Of a stretch of DNA of 64,000 nucleotides, positions 43,660-56,059 are shown piece after piece. Each line of letters starts with the position of its first letter. The stretch's first letter is position 1. Below the pieces are notes generated by a model. That model did not search any database, had not been told where the DNA came from, and worked only from the letters and a program-made list of their open reading frames with translations. The position numbers were made by a program, and so were the translations under genes. This DNA comes from Poa pratensis. Its lineage: Eukaryota; Streptophyta; Magnoliopsida; Poales; Poaceae. Location: contig CAMZMU010000027.1 in the NCBI GenBank assembly GCA_947311845.1, positions 29,836,125-29,900,124 on the forward strand, read 5' to 3'.

Positions 43660-44220
43660 CTAGGGGAATAAGCGCGGCGAAGCCGCGCCCGTGGGCTTAT
43701 TAATATCGAACCAAATTATTATTAGGAGAGGAAATATTGGATGGTTGTCCGTGTTTTTTTTGTTTATGCTTTTTGTCAACAGATGTTTCAGCTGGTAGAA
43801 ATGAACCGGTGCAACAATGTAGTCCGTGTAAACAACAACAAATTTGTTGATCGTGATAAAATATTCGTCAAAATTAAGTGAAAGCGTTGCATCCGTTGTA
43901 TTAAAGAAACAGCAATAAATTTGTAGATTGTAGGGAAAAAATCAACGAAATTAAGTGAAAGTATCACATGTGTTGTATTTAAAATGGCTGAAATCCGTCT
44001 GAATTGATCGTGTAGGGTATTTTGAAATACTTAGAAATTTGAGATGATTAAATATGCTTGTATGTTTGAATGAATGAGTAATTTTATTTCATAAATTGAG
44101 CTGATCAAATATGTTCGTATTTTGTGGTAAATGTGTAATTTAATTCCTTAGTTGGAGGAAACATAATGTGTCAGCATTTATTAAATTCAATGCATATTTG
44201 GAGGACATGTTTTTATTTAA

Positions 44221-44308
44221 CAGTATAGCAGGAGGAAATGTATTATTGATATCTCTGCATATTACAGTATAGCAGGAGGAAATGTATTATTGATATCTCT
44301 GCATATTA
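44221..44308 (-). repeat. 44-bp tandem duplication inside the second Helitron
   Basis: CAGTATAGCAGGAGGAAATG and the bases following it occur at 44221 and 44265, perfectly repeated. Confidence 0.9.
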
Positions 44309-44722
44309 GCCTTTTTTAGCTTTTATTAAATTTATCCGCATAATTAGAGAAAGTGCAGTAAAAATTTTCTGTAAATATCAACCAGTTTGAAATGATATAA
44401 AAAGTCTATATTTTTGCCTTACAAATTTAGTTGAACTCCATAATCATAGGAAACACATTATATGATCATACAATCAATTCAATCCATAAGTAGGGAAAAT
44501 GAATTTGGAATTTCTACGAAATTTCACTGAATTTAAATCTTCAAATATGCTTGCATTATGTCATAAGTAGTTAGTTTTTTTTCCCATATTTTTCTGGTTG
44601 GTGGATCTAAAGATATAGATTATGCAATTTTATTTATTTTATGGAATTTTTTGGCGTTTTTTATTTAAAAAAATCACAAAAAAAAACTGGCAGGCCTGGC
44701 CCACCGTGACGCCATGCTGGCG

Positions 44723-45199
44723 TCAGCGGCAGCCAGGCCAGCCACGGCGTCGACGAAGGAGGGGTCGCCGGCGGCGCGCCACGGCCGTCCGGGACGCGTG
44801 CGCGGATGCAGCCGACGCGCGCGGAGCCGCGGCGACTGCAGGCGGTGGCGCCGCCCGCTTTAGGTCGCCGGAGCTCCGCCGGCGGCCATTGGACGCGACG
44901 GCCGACGCCGAGGACGGCAACGGCGACTGCGACACGGCCGCGCCATCCGGCCTCTGATTGGCGGCGAGGAGGGGCGGGAGGAGACGGCGAACCTCGGCGT
45001 GCCGTTCGATTCGCGCAGGGATGGCCGGAGCGGCCTGGCGGCGTGGCGGCGGCGGCGACCCGCCGGTCGCGAGGGAAAGAGAAGGGAGAGGGGGGTCTGC
45101 GCGCACTTTTGCACGGACGCCTCTGGGGTTCAAGAAAATTACAAATAAGTCCTTCGCGGGGTCCTTCTGCGGGGGGTTTTCCGCAAAAGCGTGCGGCAC
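44723..45199 (-). CDS. GC-rich reading frame in the second Helitron, possibly a captured exon
   Basis: One open frame of 158 residues from ATG 45199: MPHAFAENPPQKDPAKDLFV, then IFLNPRGVRAKVRADPPLPS, followed by Ala/Arg/Pro-rich sequence to a stop at 44723. The first 45 residues look more protein-like than the rest. High GC makes long frames likely by chance, and overlapping frames exist on the other strand. No known domain. Confidence 0.3.
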   Translation of the reverse strand: MPHAFAENPPQKDPAKDLFVIFLNPRGVRAKVRADPPLPSLSLATGGSPPPPRRQAAPAIPARIERHAEVRRLLPPLLAANQRPDGAAVSQSPLPSSASAVASNGRRRSSGDLKRAAPPPAVAAAPRASAASAHASRTAVARRRRPLLRRRRGWPGCR

Positions 45200-45417
45200 C
45201 GGCTAGGAACGGGATGACCGGCGGGTTACCGGGGACATGTGGCGCTGCCGCATTGGAAGAAAATCGCGATGTACAGTGCCGCGCGCGGATGGGCCGACGT
45301 GGACTGTTCTCGACCGTCCGATCGGTCGATCTGACGGCCGTGGATAGTCTGCGACGTGGCCGAATGAGAAGGCTGCGATTCTTCCGCCTGTTGTATATAG
45401 TAGAATGACTCGTCAGA

Positions 45418-46865
45418 TTGGCACAGTCTACCTAAAAAATAACATGAATGAATCCTCCATCTAGGGATGAAAAGGTACGGAATTTTTCCGACTTTTCCGC
45501 GAAAAACAGAAATATAATTATATTACGGAAACAGAATTAAAATAAGGAAACATAATTAGAATTTGCGGAACGGAAATGGAAAATTTTGTGTGAAAATGAA
45601 ACAGCGTATACCGGCGGATCAGCTTATTCGTTTCCCGCAAAAAATTATGAAAACAAATGTGGCACCACTCAATTCTGTCCTTATCTGCTTCGTTTTCATC
45701 TCTGACTATCTGACACACCTACTTTATTAAAGAGTTCCAGAGTATAACAATCTAGATAATATTTTGTTTATCTAGTTTAGTGCAATTTCAGTCTGTATCT
45801 AGATAATATTTGGAATATATTTAAATATCTTATTATAATTGAACCGAATGAGTATTTAGGAAATGTGGAAGGGCGCTCTTGGTTTTTGCCCTGATCTGTT
45901 CGAAAATGCAATTCGATCCGAATTCAAAACCATCGCTTTCTAGCATTTGGCTCGATGTGCCACAAGAATTCTGCACTCTTAAACTGTCGGATCCCACATG
46001 ACAGTGTCCGAATCGGCGAATTCGAGCAGCTGGACGTACGTACCGTCTGGTGCGTGCATGTGCTCGCACGAAAAATCTAGCACAGTCGTCTCACTGCAGC
46101 GCGGGTCCGTCCAAGCTCGCTCGCCACTGTCCTGCAACTGTGCGCATTCAGGGCTTTGCCATGCAGATATGCTTAGCCACGGAGCTAGTCACGCTACGCT
46201 CACTGGCTCTGGCTCTACGAGAGCTAGACGAGACAGCAACACCAAAAGCATAACCCCCGGTGCGGAGGAGTAGTTCCCTCACCCCAGTACTCAGTACTCA
46301 CTCAGGTTTCGTACTCCCGGCCGTATCTTTGCACTCTCCCCTGAATCCCTGATGATCATCGATGGACGTGGGCCAGGCCGTGTGCTATGTTTGGTCATGT
46401 CAATCGTAGGGCCCAGCCGGGTGATTGGCTCGTCCGGCGGGCCACGAGGACGACACCAATGGCGTGGCCTGGTTTGGTTCGCATTGAAGCCCGCGCTTGA
46501 TGATTTGCTTCGCTGAGGCTAGTTGTACGATCACTTGCGTTGCGTGGCCACCATCACCATACCAACACATGAGCAACACAGCTACTCGTATTGTCTCTTG
46601 GCCTACGCAAGCGGCCAATTGGGGTAGGGAGCGGTTCTTCTTTCTACTATGGATCTCTCGTCGGCAAATCCTCGTTTGGTCAGCATGATAACTCTAGGTA
46701 CTGTTCTCATGGGGGTGCATTGATCTGTTCATTTAGGAGCACGCACGGCTCACTGTAGTAGCAGCTCCGTGCATGTACATGGTCTTAATCACTCTGCACA
46801 TGGAATGTCCTCTACTGGACTCGACGGAACGCGGTCAAAGCAACCGGCCAACACAAGCTGGTGTG
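45418..46865. other. intergenic sequence with a hAT-like fragment
   Basis: From 45462 the sequence TAGGGATGAAAAGGTACGG, followed by repeated CGGAA/TTCCG words to about 45650, resembles the start of some hAT elements; no right end was found. 45900-46860 is mixed sequence without a recognised gene. Confidence 0.4.
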
Positions 46866-46868
46866 TAA

Positions 46869-48041
46869 AAGCATCTCCACCGGGGGCATCTAGATGTGTG
46901 TCCGGCACACTTTAATTGGGGCTCCTTTAGGGCGTGCCGGACATGTATCCGGACAATATTTGGAGGCCGCCCACAGCGGCACTCCCTAAAGGCCCACCCC
47001 TTAAACGGCCCAAAATTTGAGCCAACTGTCGAACACCTTGCGGGCGCACGAACCGCCGCGTCGCTCCACATTACGGCAACCGCCGCCGATTCGTGTGGGC
47101 GTGCAACCGCCGCCGCTTGGCAGCAATATCTAACCATCCTCGCGGGCCCCACGTCGATCTCATTCTATTCGTTTGGTACAACATGGCCGAGTGGGTACCG
47201 ACGCCACCAGCGAGGAGTCTGGCGGCAAAGGCGAAGCACCGGTGTCGTCTTCCTCGAGCGGCAATGGCTCGGATTCTGTTTCTTCCGTCGAGCCATCGCC
47301 GTCAGAAGTCGAGCAACTCGAGCTCTTCTACGGGCTCGACGACACCCCTTCGCCGTGTTCCTCGTCGGACGGGGAGACCCCGCAGAGGAGGAGGACGATG
47401 AAGATGAAGACGACGCCGAGGAGGAGGAGGACGACGACGACTGCGGCCCCAATGCCGTCGCTCCCAACGACGGGAACGAGGCAGCCCCCGCATCTCCGTA
47501 CGAGGTGTTGAACCCGTATGGAACCCCCTCCGAGGAGGAGGCATCCGGCGGGGAGGAGAGCGATGTCGCGCCCGCCGCCAAGGACGCGACCGTCGATGCC
47601 AAGGACGAGGACGGCTACGACGGCGACGTCGAGAAGCCCGAAGGCCCCCAAGCGTCCTCGCCAAGACATCGATCACGCGGAAGCTTCGGCCTCCAAGAAG
47701 ATGGAGAAGAAGGATTCGTAGACCCTAAACTAGGCGGAGAGAAGTACGCCGCATGTATATGTAATTTTCATTTATTCAAACTTCATTCAAACGAGATTTA
47801 ACAAACTTATAATTTCCAAGCCAAAGAATCATCAAGAGACTTGCATGCCTCGATGATCCGGCGCCGGGATTGCATCTTCCTTTCCCATCGGCTACGGCCT
47901 TTAGAAACGTTCCCGCCGGTTCCCCAGATCAAGGGCTCCGGCCTTGAGGAATGTCCCGTAGCCTCGGCTGAGCCGGCTGAGGCTTCTGGTTTCGCCGGCG
48001 CGTGGCATTCGATTTACCGTCGTGACATGCGGCGGGGCGTT
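46869..48041 (+). mobile_element. Harbinger-like fragment with acidic reading frame, right end lost
   Basis: After TAA (46866-46868) the sequence AAGCATCTCCACCGGGGGCA and the GTCCGGCACAC and GGACAATATTTGG words that follow resemble the other Harbinger left ends here. The right side runs into an LTR at about 48042 with no terminal repeat, so the element is truncated or split. Confidence 0.55.
47184..47722 (+). pseudogene. acidic, Ser-rich protein of unknown function in a Harbinger-like fragment, frameshifted
   Basis: From ATG 47184 (MAEW) the sequence soon shifts to a frame reading VSSSSSGNGSDSVSSVEPSP and SEVEQLELFYGLDDTPSP. After another shift near 47385 it is strongly acidic (EEEDDEDEDDAEEEEDDDD), then PYEVLNPYGTPSEEEASGG. 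A third shift near 47635 leads to KRPRQDIDHAEASASKKMEK and a stop at 47722. The acidic tract followed by a short basic nuclear-signal-like end suggests a nuclear protein. The family is not recognised. It may be the accessory gene of this Harbinger group, far diverged from the Myb-like one at 3714. Confidence 0.5.
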
Positions 48042-49616
48042 TGATGGGAAGTTGATGCATGTAAAATGCATACATGAAATTTGCACTATATCACTTATAT
48101 TCCAATCATATTTGCATCATATAAGGGTTATACCACTGTTATATAATGATTTTAGGCAACAAAATATCTATTTCCTATTTTTATGGAATTAACCCTGCGC
48201 AGGCAGAAAACCCTATTTCTTTCCTTTTAAGTTTCAGGGACCCAAACGACGTCCAAATGACCTGCGAAATTACGAGCGTCAATATTTTGGAAGGAGGAAG
48301 ACTTTGGAGCGAAGGAAGCAAGCAAACGGAGGCCGGAGGCCCAAAAGAGGGTGGCCCACGCGGCCACTGTACCTGGCCGCGTGGGGCCCACTCTTTTGGC
48401 CCTCGTGGCTCTGCTGCCATCGATCTTTTCTCCACCGACATCGTCTTGACCTAAAAACGCCTATAAAAGAAGTCCCCGACGTTCTCTAGAAGGAGCGCCG
48501 CCGAAACACAGAAACACGAAAACAGAGATTTGGAGCTGCAGATTGGAGGGGAAAACTCCGGCGGGGCGCTGCCGGCGTGGTCTCCATCTTCTCCATCGAC
48601 ATCTCCACCGTCTCCATGATGAAGAGGGAGTAGTCCACCTCTGGACTATGGGTTTGTGGAAGTAACTTATGTATCTCTCCTCTCTTTGAGCTTCACTAAT
48701 TAGCACCGTATGAGCTGCCGAACATGATTACGGTCATATATGTAATTTCTACGTGGTGGATCTTTTTATGAGTTAATATATGTTTGAGATTGCAATGTTT
48801 GTTTCAGTCATGAATATAGATGCATAGTATGTACCCCGTTCTTATCTACTTGTTATGATCAAGCATGTTAATGAGAGCGTGTGTGGGGTGATGTGTGCAT
48901 TAGTTGGAGTAACGGGGTGGTGAGTGCGGTAAGTTGACAACTGTAATATCGCGGTCCACTTGGGTGTTTACCTTACTTTGTTGCCTCACTAGGGATAAAC
49001 AAAAATACCATGCTATAAGTGTTGTGGGTGATTTGCTACTTCTCCGTGACTAGATATAGCATGTTCTTATTTTAACTTCATGTCATGATACTTAAAGTTA
49101 TACTCTGAGTTATCTTAATTACTAAGGTGTTATGATTTAGTTCGCATCTTGGTGGAGTATAAGTGAGATTAAAAACCAAAAGATCTCTATGTTAGGACGT
49201 GATGCTCATATAATTAGTAACTTGTTATCAAACTTTGTGCTGCAATCTCATATGTCAACTCTATGTGTTCCATTGTCTGCCACTTTATTAAAGAGAGAGT
49301 GCATTTGTGAAACCATGAACCCGGTCCATTTTTAATCATAAGAAACACCTTTCCAACAACTTTTACCACTTTTCCATTTTCTGCCATTATTAAATCCGAA
49401 AATACAAAAACACTTTTACATCTTGCATTCATCATAAAAAAACCAAAAATATCATTTATCATTGTTATCATCATCCTTACACATTTATTCATCACCATTG
49501 CATATTTATTTCTTGTTTGCATTGCATAACTATCTTGATATCATTCTTACACCTTGTGCTTGACAACCACAGGTGAGGTTGAGGACCAAAACATTTAACT
49601 CTGTTTTGTAGGTAAC
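48042..49616 (+). repeat. truncated LTR of an unnamed retrotransposon
   Basis: Starts TGATGGGAAGTTGATGCATG (or eleven bases later at 48053) and has the layout of a Triticeae LTR: a long leader, a TATA box (CCTATAAAAG near 48460), a GC-rich transcribed leader with ACTCCGGCGGGGCG, then AT-rich U5-like sequence. It is cut at 49616 by the second gypsy element, and its other part was not found. There is no coding sequence. Confidence 0.6.
48460..48469 (+). promoter_or_regulatory. TATA box of the truncated LTR
   Basis: CCTATAAAAG followed 30-35 bases later by CGTTCTCTAGAAGG, a reasonable transcription start region. Confidence 0.5.
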
Positions 49617-51219
49617 TGATGTTACGTGAAAGTCACACGTTCGTTGGGAACCCCAAGAGCAAGGTATGATGCGTACATCAGCAAATTTTCCCTCAGTATG
49701 AAACCAAGGTTTAATCGAACCAGTAGGAGATCAAAGTCAGTTCTGAAAATTGTTGGTGAAAGAGTGTAGTGTGGCGCAACACCAGGGATTCGGGTGCCAA
49801 CGTGGAACCTGCACAACACAATCAAGCTACTTTGCCCCAACTTAACAGTGAGGTTGTCAATCTCACCGGCTTGCTGAAAACAAAGGATTAGACGTATAGT
49901 GTGGAAAATGATGTTTGTTTGCAGAGAATGAAAAAGAACAATGATTGCAGTAGGTTGTATTTCAGATGTAAAAGAATGGACCGGGGTCCACAGTTCACTA
50001 GTGGTGTCTTCTCCATAATAAATAACTAACATGCTGGGTAAACAAATTACAACTGGGCAATTGACAATATTGATAAGTGCAAAACATGCATGTGCAAGTT
50101 GTGGTGTCTACTATGAGATTCATTTGGGCATTACGACAAAGTACACAGACCGCTATCCAGCATGCATCTGTGCCTAAATAGTCCACCTTCAGGTTAGCGT
50201 CTGCACCCCTTCCAGTAATAAGTTGCAAGAAACAGACAATTGCATTAAGTAAAGTGCATAATGTAAACAACACATTCATCCTTAGACAAAACATCATTAG
50301 GTTACCCCTAGTGGCAACAACACATCCACAACCTTAGGGGTTGCTGTCACTCCCCCAGATTAAATGGAGACTGAACCCACTATCTAGCATAAATACTCCC
50401 TTTTGGAGTCACAAGCATCCACTTGGCCAGAGTATCAACAAGCAACGTAGAGCATGCAAGATCATAAATAACATAGACATAATATTCAGTATTCAACTTG
50501 ACATGGTATCAATATTCATCGGATCCCAGCAAACACAACATGTAGCATTACAATAAGATGATCTTGATCATGATAGGCAGCTCACAAGATCTAAACATGA
50601 CGGCACAAGAGGAGAACACAACCATCTAGCTACTGCTATGGACCATAGTTCAAAGATGAACTACTCACACATCACTCCGGAGGCAGGCATGGCGATGTAG
50701 AGCCCTCCGGTGATGATTCCCCTCTCCGGCAGGGTGCCGAGAAGAGCTTCAGAACCCTCCCGAGTTAGGGTTGATGGCGGCGGCGGCTCTGGAACTTTTC
50801 GTGGAATATGACTCGGGTATTTAAGGTTTTCCCGAGGAAGACAATTTATAGGCGAAGGGGCAACATCGGTGGAGGCCCGTGGCGTCCTCACCACGTGGCG
50901 GCGCGGCAGCATGTGGGACCGCGCCCCCACATGGTGAGGGCGGCCCACGGCCCCCCTTCGTCTCTTCTTCGGACTCCGTGTACGTGTCAGGAAAATAAGA
51001 ACTTTGGCTTTTGTTTCGTCCAATTCCGATAATATTTCTAGAACAACTTTTCTGAAACCAAAAAACAGCAGAAAACAGGAACTGGCACTGTGGCATCTTG
51101 TTAATAGGTTAGTCCCAGAAAATGCATAAAAATGATATAAAGTGTGAATAAAACATGTAGCAATTGGCGTAATATAAGCATGGAATATCAGAAATTCTGG
51201 ATACGTTGGAGACGTATCA
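49617..51219 (-). repeat. 3' LTR of the second gypsy element
   Basis: 1603 bp, TG at 49617 and CA at 51219. Aligns along its length with 4635-6222 but with clearly more differences, including GTTACGTGAAAG against GACATGAAAG and a diverged promoter area near 50760-50960. The polypurine tract AGCATCCCCAAGCTT (plus strand) abuts at 51220. Confidence 0.92.
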
Positions 51220-53660
51220 AGCATCCCCAAGCTTAGTTCTACTCGTCCTCGAGTAGGTAAAACGATAACAACAAAATAATTTCCGAGGAGACATGCTTCA
51301 CACAATCTTGGTCAATAATATTGCAAGGCTCATGTCATGAATGAAGTGACTCAAGGCAATGGTCTATAGTTTGCTAACAAGAAGATAAAGAGTAAACAAC
51401 TGAATCATATAAGCAAAAAAAACTCATGAATAGTACTTTCAAGACAAGCATCAAAAGCTTTGCATAAGAGTTAACTCATAAAGCAATAGATTCTAAATAA
51501 AGGTATTGAACCAACACATAGGAAGATTTAAGTTTCAGCAATTTCTTTCAACTTTCAACATGTATATCTCATGGATATTGTCAACACAAAGTAATATAAC
51601 AAGTGCAATAAGTAAGCATATAAGAATTGATGCACACAAAGTTGACACAAGTATTTGCTTCTGAGATAGAAAGGAGTAGGTAAACTGACTCAACATAAAG
51701 TAAAAGAAAGGCCCTTCGCAGAGGGAAGCAGGGATTAAATCATTAAATCATGTGCTAGAGCTTTTTAGGTTTTTGAAATCATATAGAGAGCATAAAGTAA
51801 GTTTTTGAGAGGTGTTTGTTGTTGTCAACGAATGGCAGTGGGCACTCTATCTCCCTTATCACTCAGACTTTCAAGAGCGGCTCCCATGAAGGACGTTATT
51901 TCTACCCAAAGGTAGATCATCCCTCTTCTCTTTTGTTTACACATGCATATTTATAATTGGTATGACACTCCTCCCAACCTTTACTTACACAAGCCATGGC
52001 TAACCGAATCCTCGGGTGCCTTCCAACAATCACATACCATGGAGGAGTGCCTATTTGATAGAGTTTAACATTTTGAAATTTGCTTTCGATAAATCATTGG
52101 AAAACATGTGAAGAGAATCAAGTGGTTAAATTTGTAATTAATTGGGACTGGGCACCCCATGTGCCAGCTCTTTTTGCAAGTTATTGGATAAGCGGATGTA
52201 TATGCAACTAGTCCATTGGTGAAAGTCTGTCATGAGTAAATGACAAGGTGATAGAGTAAACACCACATACTTCCTCATGAGCTATAAAACATTGACACAA
52301 ATGAGGAGTAATAAAGTTTTGAATAGTTTAAAGGTAGCACATGAAGTATTTACTTGGAATGGCAGGAAATACCACATAATAGGTAGTTATGGTGGACACA
52401 AATGGCATGGGTTTTGGCTCAAGGTTTGGATGCACGAGAAGCATTCCCTCTCAGTACAGAGTTTAGGATAGCAAGGTTGTTTGAAGCAAACACAGGATAT
52501 CAACCGGTACAACAAGATTTACATAAAAACATATTGCAAGCATTATAAGACTCTACACTGTCTCCTTATTGTTCAAACACTTTACCAGAAAATATCTACA
52601 CCTTAGAGATATCAAACATGCAAACCAAGTCTCAACAAGCTCTACGGTAGTTCTCCACTAATAGGTTTTAACTACATGATGCAATAGCTTAAACATGATG
52701 TACTTGAGAGCTCAAAACAATTGCAAAGCATCAAATTATCCAAGACAATGATCTACAAGAATGAGTATGTCTTTTTCAATATACCATCTACCACATGTAG
52801 CATTTTCTGTTTCCAACCAAACACCAATCAACTTATTTCAACATAAAACTCTCCAAATAATACAACAATGAAACAAGAGAGTACTTCTCTACAAGAACTA
52901 ACAGCTCTAAACAAGAGATGCATGAAAAACAGGAGCTAAAAGCATTGCAGTAGCTAGACAAGAATACTCAACAAGTACAAGTGAAGAATATGAGTATTCA
53001 CATGAAAAAGCGGAGCGTGTCTCTCTCCCACACAAGAATGCTAGGATCCAAATTATTCAGAAAAAGAAAACAACAAAGCAAAAATAAAAGCACACAGACG
53101 CTCCAAGTAAAGCACATAAGATGTGAAGGAATTAAAATATAGTTTCACTAGAGATGATCTGATAAGTTGTTGATGAAGAAGGGGATGCCTTGGGCATCCC
53201 CAAGCTTAGACGCTTGAGTCTTCTTAAAATATGCTTGGGTGCACCACGGGGGCATCCCCAAGCTTAGGCTTTTCACTCTTCTTGATCATATCATATCATC
53301 CTCCTCTCTTGATCCTTGAAAACTTTCTTCACACCAAACTTAGAGTAATTCTCATTAGAGGGTTAGTGCATAATCAAAAATTCACAAGTTCTGTGATGAC
53401 ACAATCTTCTCCAACACTTCTGGACATTAGCTACAGCCACTGATATTTTGGGGAGCAAAGAAATCCACTCAAACACAGTAAAAGAGATAATGCAAATCAA
53501 AAGGCAGAATCTGTCAAAAACAGAACAGTCTGGAAAGACGAATTTTTTCGAGACACTTAAGTTGCTTAGATGCGAAAAGTCAAAACTAATGAAAGTTGCG
53601 TACATATATAAGTATCACGCCTGATTTTTTTCAGAATTGTTCAATTTTTCTAGAGTGCGT
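51220..53660 (-). other. non-coding interior of the second gypsy element
   Basis: A-rich, with no domain in any frame. 53000-53660 aligns with 8130-8800 of the first element, including the GGGGATGCCTTGGGCATCC dyad (53182). Confidence 0.8.
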
Positions 53661-53665
53661 ACAGC

Positions 53666-54171
53666 TCAAAACGGTGGACAGCAAAAATCTGTCTCTGCGC
53701 AGAAATCCAAATCTAGCATCAAGTTTCTATTAGAGATTTTACTTGGCTTTACCGTAGGGATCCACATTGAAGGCTCAAAACTCATTGGAACATAATCATA
53801 ATATTCACGAATCTGATTATAACCTTCTTTTGTCTCAAGAGTATTTAATCTAGCATGAACGTCAACAAGAGCTGAATCAAACTTATTGGCTGAGCTAGAA
53901 GATGCAACCAACTTTTTTATGGCATTAAAAGCTTGATACCATCACAATGAAGGAAATCTCCTCCCACTACAGCATCCAAGGCATATCTATAACAAAGAAC
54001 ATGTCCAAAATAAAAGCTACTAAGAAGCAGGCCTAAAGTCATTTTAGGCTCAGTTTTACCATAAGAAACAAAAATTCTAGACCAAGCTTCCTTAAAACTC
54101 TCCTCACTCCCTTGTTTGAAAGTGAAGATCAACTCCTCATGCGACATAGTAACAGGGGTAGAACTAGACAT
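53666..54171 (-). pseudogene. Gag fragment of the second gypsy element
   Basis: Starts at ATG 54171 (MSSSTPVTMSHEELIFTFKQ). It contains EESFKEAWSRIF, LLLSSFYFGHVLCYRYALD and VVGGDFLHCDG, which line up with the A-W-R, FY-GL-R-LD and GG-F positions of the gag core in the first element. A frameshift lies near 53925, after which KKLVASSSSANKFDSALVDV and LETKEGYNQIREYY continue. The start lies just upstream of the AW-R block, so the N-terminal half seen in the first element's gag is absent. The protease and the rest of gag are deleted. Confidence 0.75.
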
Positions 54172-54227
54172 GATAAAGAACTGAAAATAAACTAGATGCA
54201 AGTAACTATTTTTGTGTGTGTTTTCAG

Positions 54228-54693
54228 CTGGGCAATTGACAATATTGATAAGTGCATAACATGCATGTGCAAGTTGTGGTGTCTACTATGAGATTCATTT
54301 GGGCATTACGACAAAGTACACAGGCCGCTATCCAGCATGCATCTGTGCCTAAATAGTCCACCTTCAGGTTAGCGTCCGCACCCCTTCCAGTATTAAGTTG
54401 CAAGCAACAGACAATTGTATTAAGTAAATTGCATAATGTAAACAACACATTCATCCTTAGACAAAGCATCATTTGGTTACCCCTAGTGGCAACAGCACAT
54501 CCACAACCTTAGGGGTTGCTGTCACTCCCCCAGATTAAATGGAGACTGAACCCACTATCTAGCATAAATACTCCCTCTTGGAGTCACAAGCATCCACTTG
54601 GCCAGAGTATCAACAAGCAACGGAGAACATGCAAGATCATAAATAACATAGACATAATATTCAGTATTCAACTTGACATGGTATCAATATTCC
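54228..54693 (-). repeat. internal piece of the 5' LTR of the second gypsy element
   Basis: Matches 50053-50518 in the same orientation and stops at CAATATTC. About 435 bases of LTR between the gag leader and this piece are missing. Confidence 0.85.
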
Positions 54694-54720
54694 GAGAATA
54701 TCAAGATCATAAATAACATA

Positions 54721-54908
54721 CGTCTCCAACGTATCTATAATTTCTTATGTTCCATGCTTATATTATACCAATTGCTACATGTTTTATTCACACTTGGTGA
54801 GGAGCCCACGGGGGTCCGCCGACATCGCCCCTTCGCCTATATATTGACTTCCTCGTGAAAACCCTAAAATCATCAGTCATATTCCATGAAGAGTTCCGCA
54901 GCGCCGCC
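54721..54908 (+). repeat. inverted, shortened U3 piece of the same LTR family
   Basis: CGTCTCCAACGTATCTATAA begins here on the plus strand, so this piece is reversed relative to 54228-54693. It continues with the LTR promoter region (CGCCCCTTCGCCTATATATT, near 54824) after an internal deletion near 54797, and ends where the next element was inserted. Confidence 0.85.
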
Positions 54909-56059
54909 TGAAAGTGCATGTGTTGCCCCATGTGTGGTTTTGGTACTTAATGACAATCCTTATGGACTAATGCTTGCATTGAGATATTCTTATAGATCTT
55001 GTCCATAGGAAAAGATTGATGTTCATGTGTTGGACTCTAGAAGATTACATGATGATCAATGCTCTAATCAAGTGTTTATATAAAGAATGGTCATGTGTAG
55101 AGTTGAGCATATTGCAAATATGTCTTGAAGGATTCAAGACATCATCTTTGTGTAGATAGAGAAGATGAAGTGCAAGTTCAAGAGAAGGTCTCAAAGAAAT
55201 CCTATGCTTGAAGCTTGCCACCCATTTGGAGATATTGGTCAAGTGAAGATGTGCCTATGAGAGGCTCTCCCACATTGGTGTATGGGGGAGCAACATTTGA
55301 ATATTCACCAAGCAAAGCGCAAATCAAGAAAGGTGGTCCACTTGAAGAGATCAAGATCGTCATCATCTAGCTCAAGTGGAATGCGCAAGGCAAAGGTATG
55401 ATCTTGATAGGTTTCTATTTTACCGGTCTCATGGTGTTAGTGGGAGACCGGGTTATAGGATAGACGGCGTACTATCAAGAGGGGTTCTCAAGTGAGTAAC
55501 TTGATCGCATCTTTGTGGAGAGCTCAAACCTTTGCATACTTGGCATATCATCTTTCTTGGTTCTTATTTGGGTTTTATCCATGTGAGAATTTAGAGCCTG
55601 TGTTTATCTCCATACCAAGCTCTAGTTCATCAAAAACGGTTTTCATTTGAATATCTTGTGGTGTTTTTGATGTTGGAGGTTTTACCTGTTTGTCTTTTCT
55701 AAGAGAGGTCGAACTCTTTTCTTATGGTTTCCTCCTCACATGATGGACTATGATGTGTATATGCATGATCTTGTAGAGCTTGTGATTATCCTCGAAACAA
55801 GACCTAGATCATAGAAAACGGAGTCCGGATGAAAAACTTATTGTGTTCTTGGTATTGGAGGTTTTACCGGTTGTTCTTTTATCGAGATGTCTAACCTTTC
55901 CCCATTTGGTTTTATCCTCCCTTGTTGGACTATGATGTTTCCTTGCTTGATCTTGAAGAGCTTTTCGTTACGATTCCAACGAGCCAAAGATCATCGAAAA
56001 CGGAGTTCAGATGCTCAAGATATCGTCGTTTTCGTTCGGGTGTTTTCTGCAGTTTTTAG

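Larger units (their letters stand above)
43660..45417 (-). mobile_element. non-autonomous Helitron on the minus strand, 1.76 kb
   Basis: Read on the minus strand it starts TCTGACGAGTCATTCTACTA at 45417. It ends with the hairpin GCGCGGCTTCGCCGCGC (43688-43672), then TTATTCCCCTAG at 43660. The flanks are A (43659) and T (45418), the expected A/T insertion point without duplication. No Rep/helicase is present. The 5' half (44700-45400) is GC-rich and gene-like, the 3' half AT-rich. Confidence 0.75.
49617..54227 (-). mobile_element. second gypsy-type element: 3' LTR and deleted interior
   Basis: The LTR at 49617-51219 matches those of the first gypsy element. The interior to 54227 keeps the polypurine tract and the same kind of A-rich non-coding region, and has a fragment of a different gag. 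The primer-binding site and the adjoining end of the 5' LTR are deleted: gag leader sequence runs straight into the middle of an LTR at 54228. Confidence 0.85.

Noticed and set aside
46896..47801. 301-residue plus-strand open frame
   Set aside because: It joins the left-end region of a Harbinger-like fragment with one phase of the acidic pseudogene; only the segment from 47390 to 47630 looks like protein.
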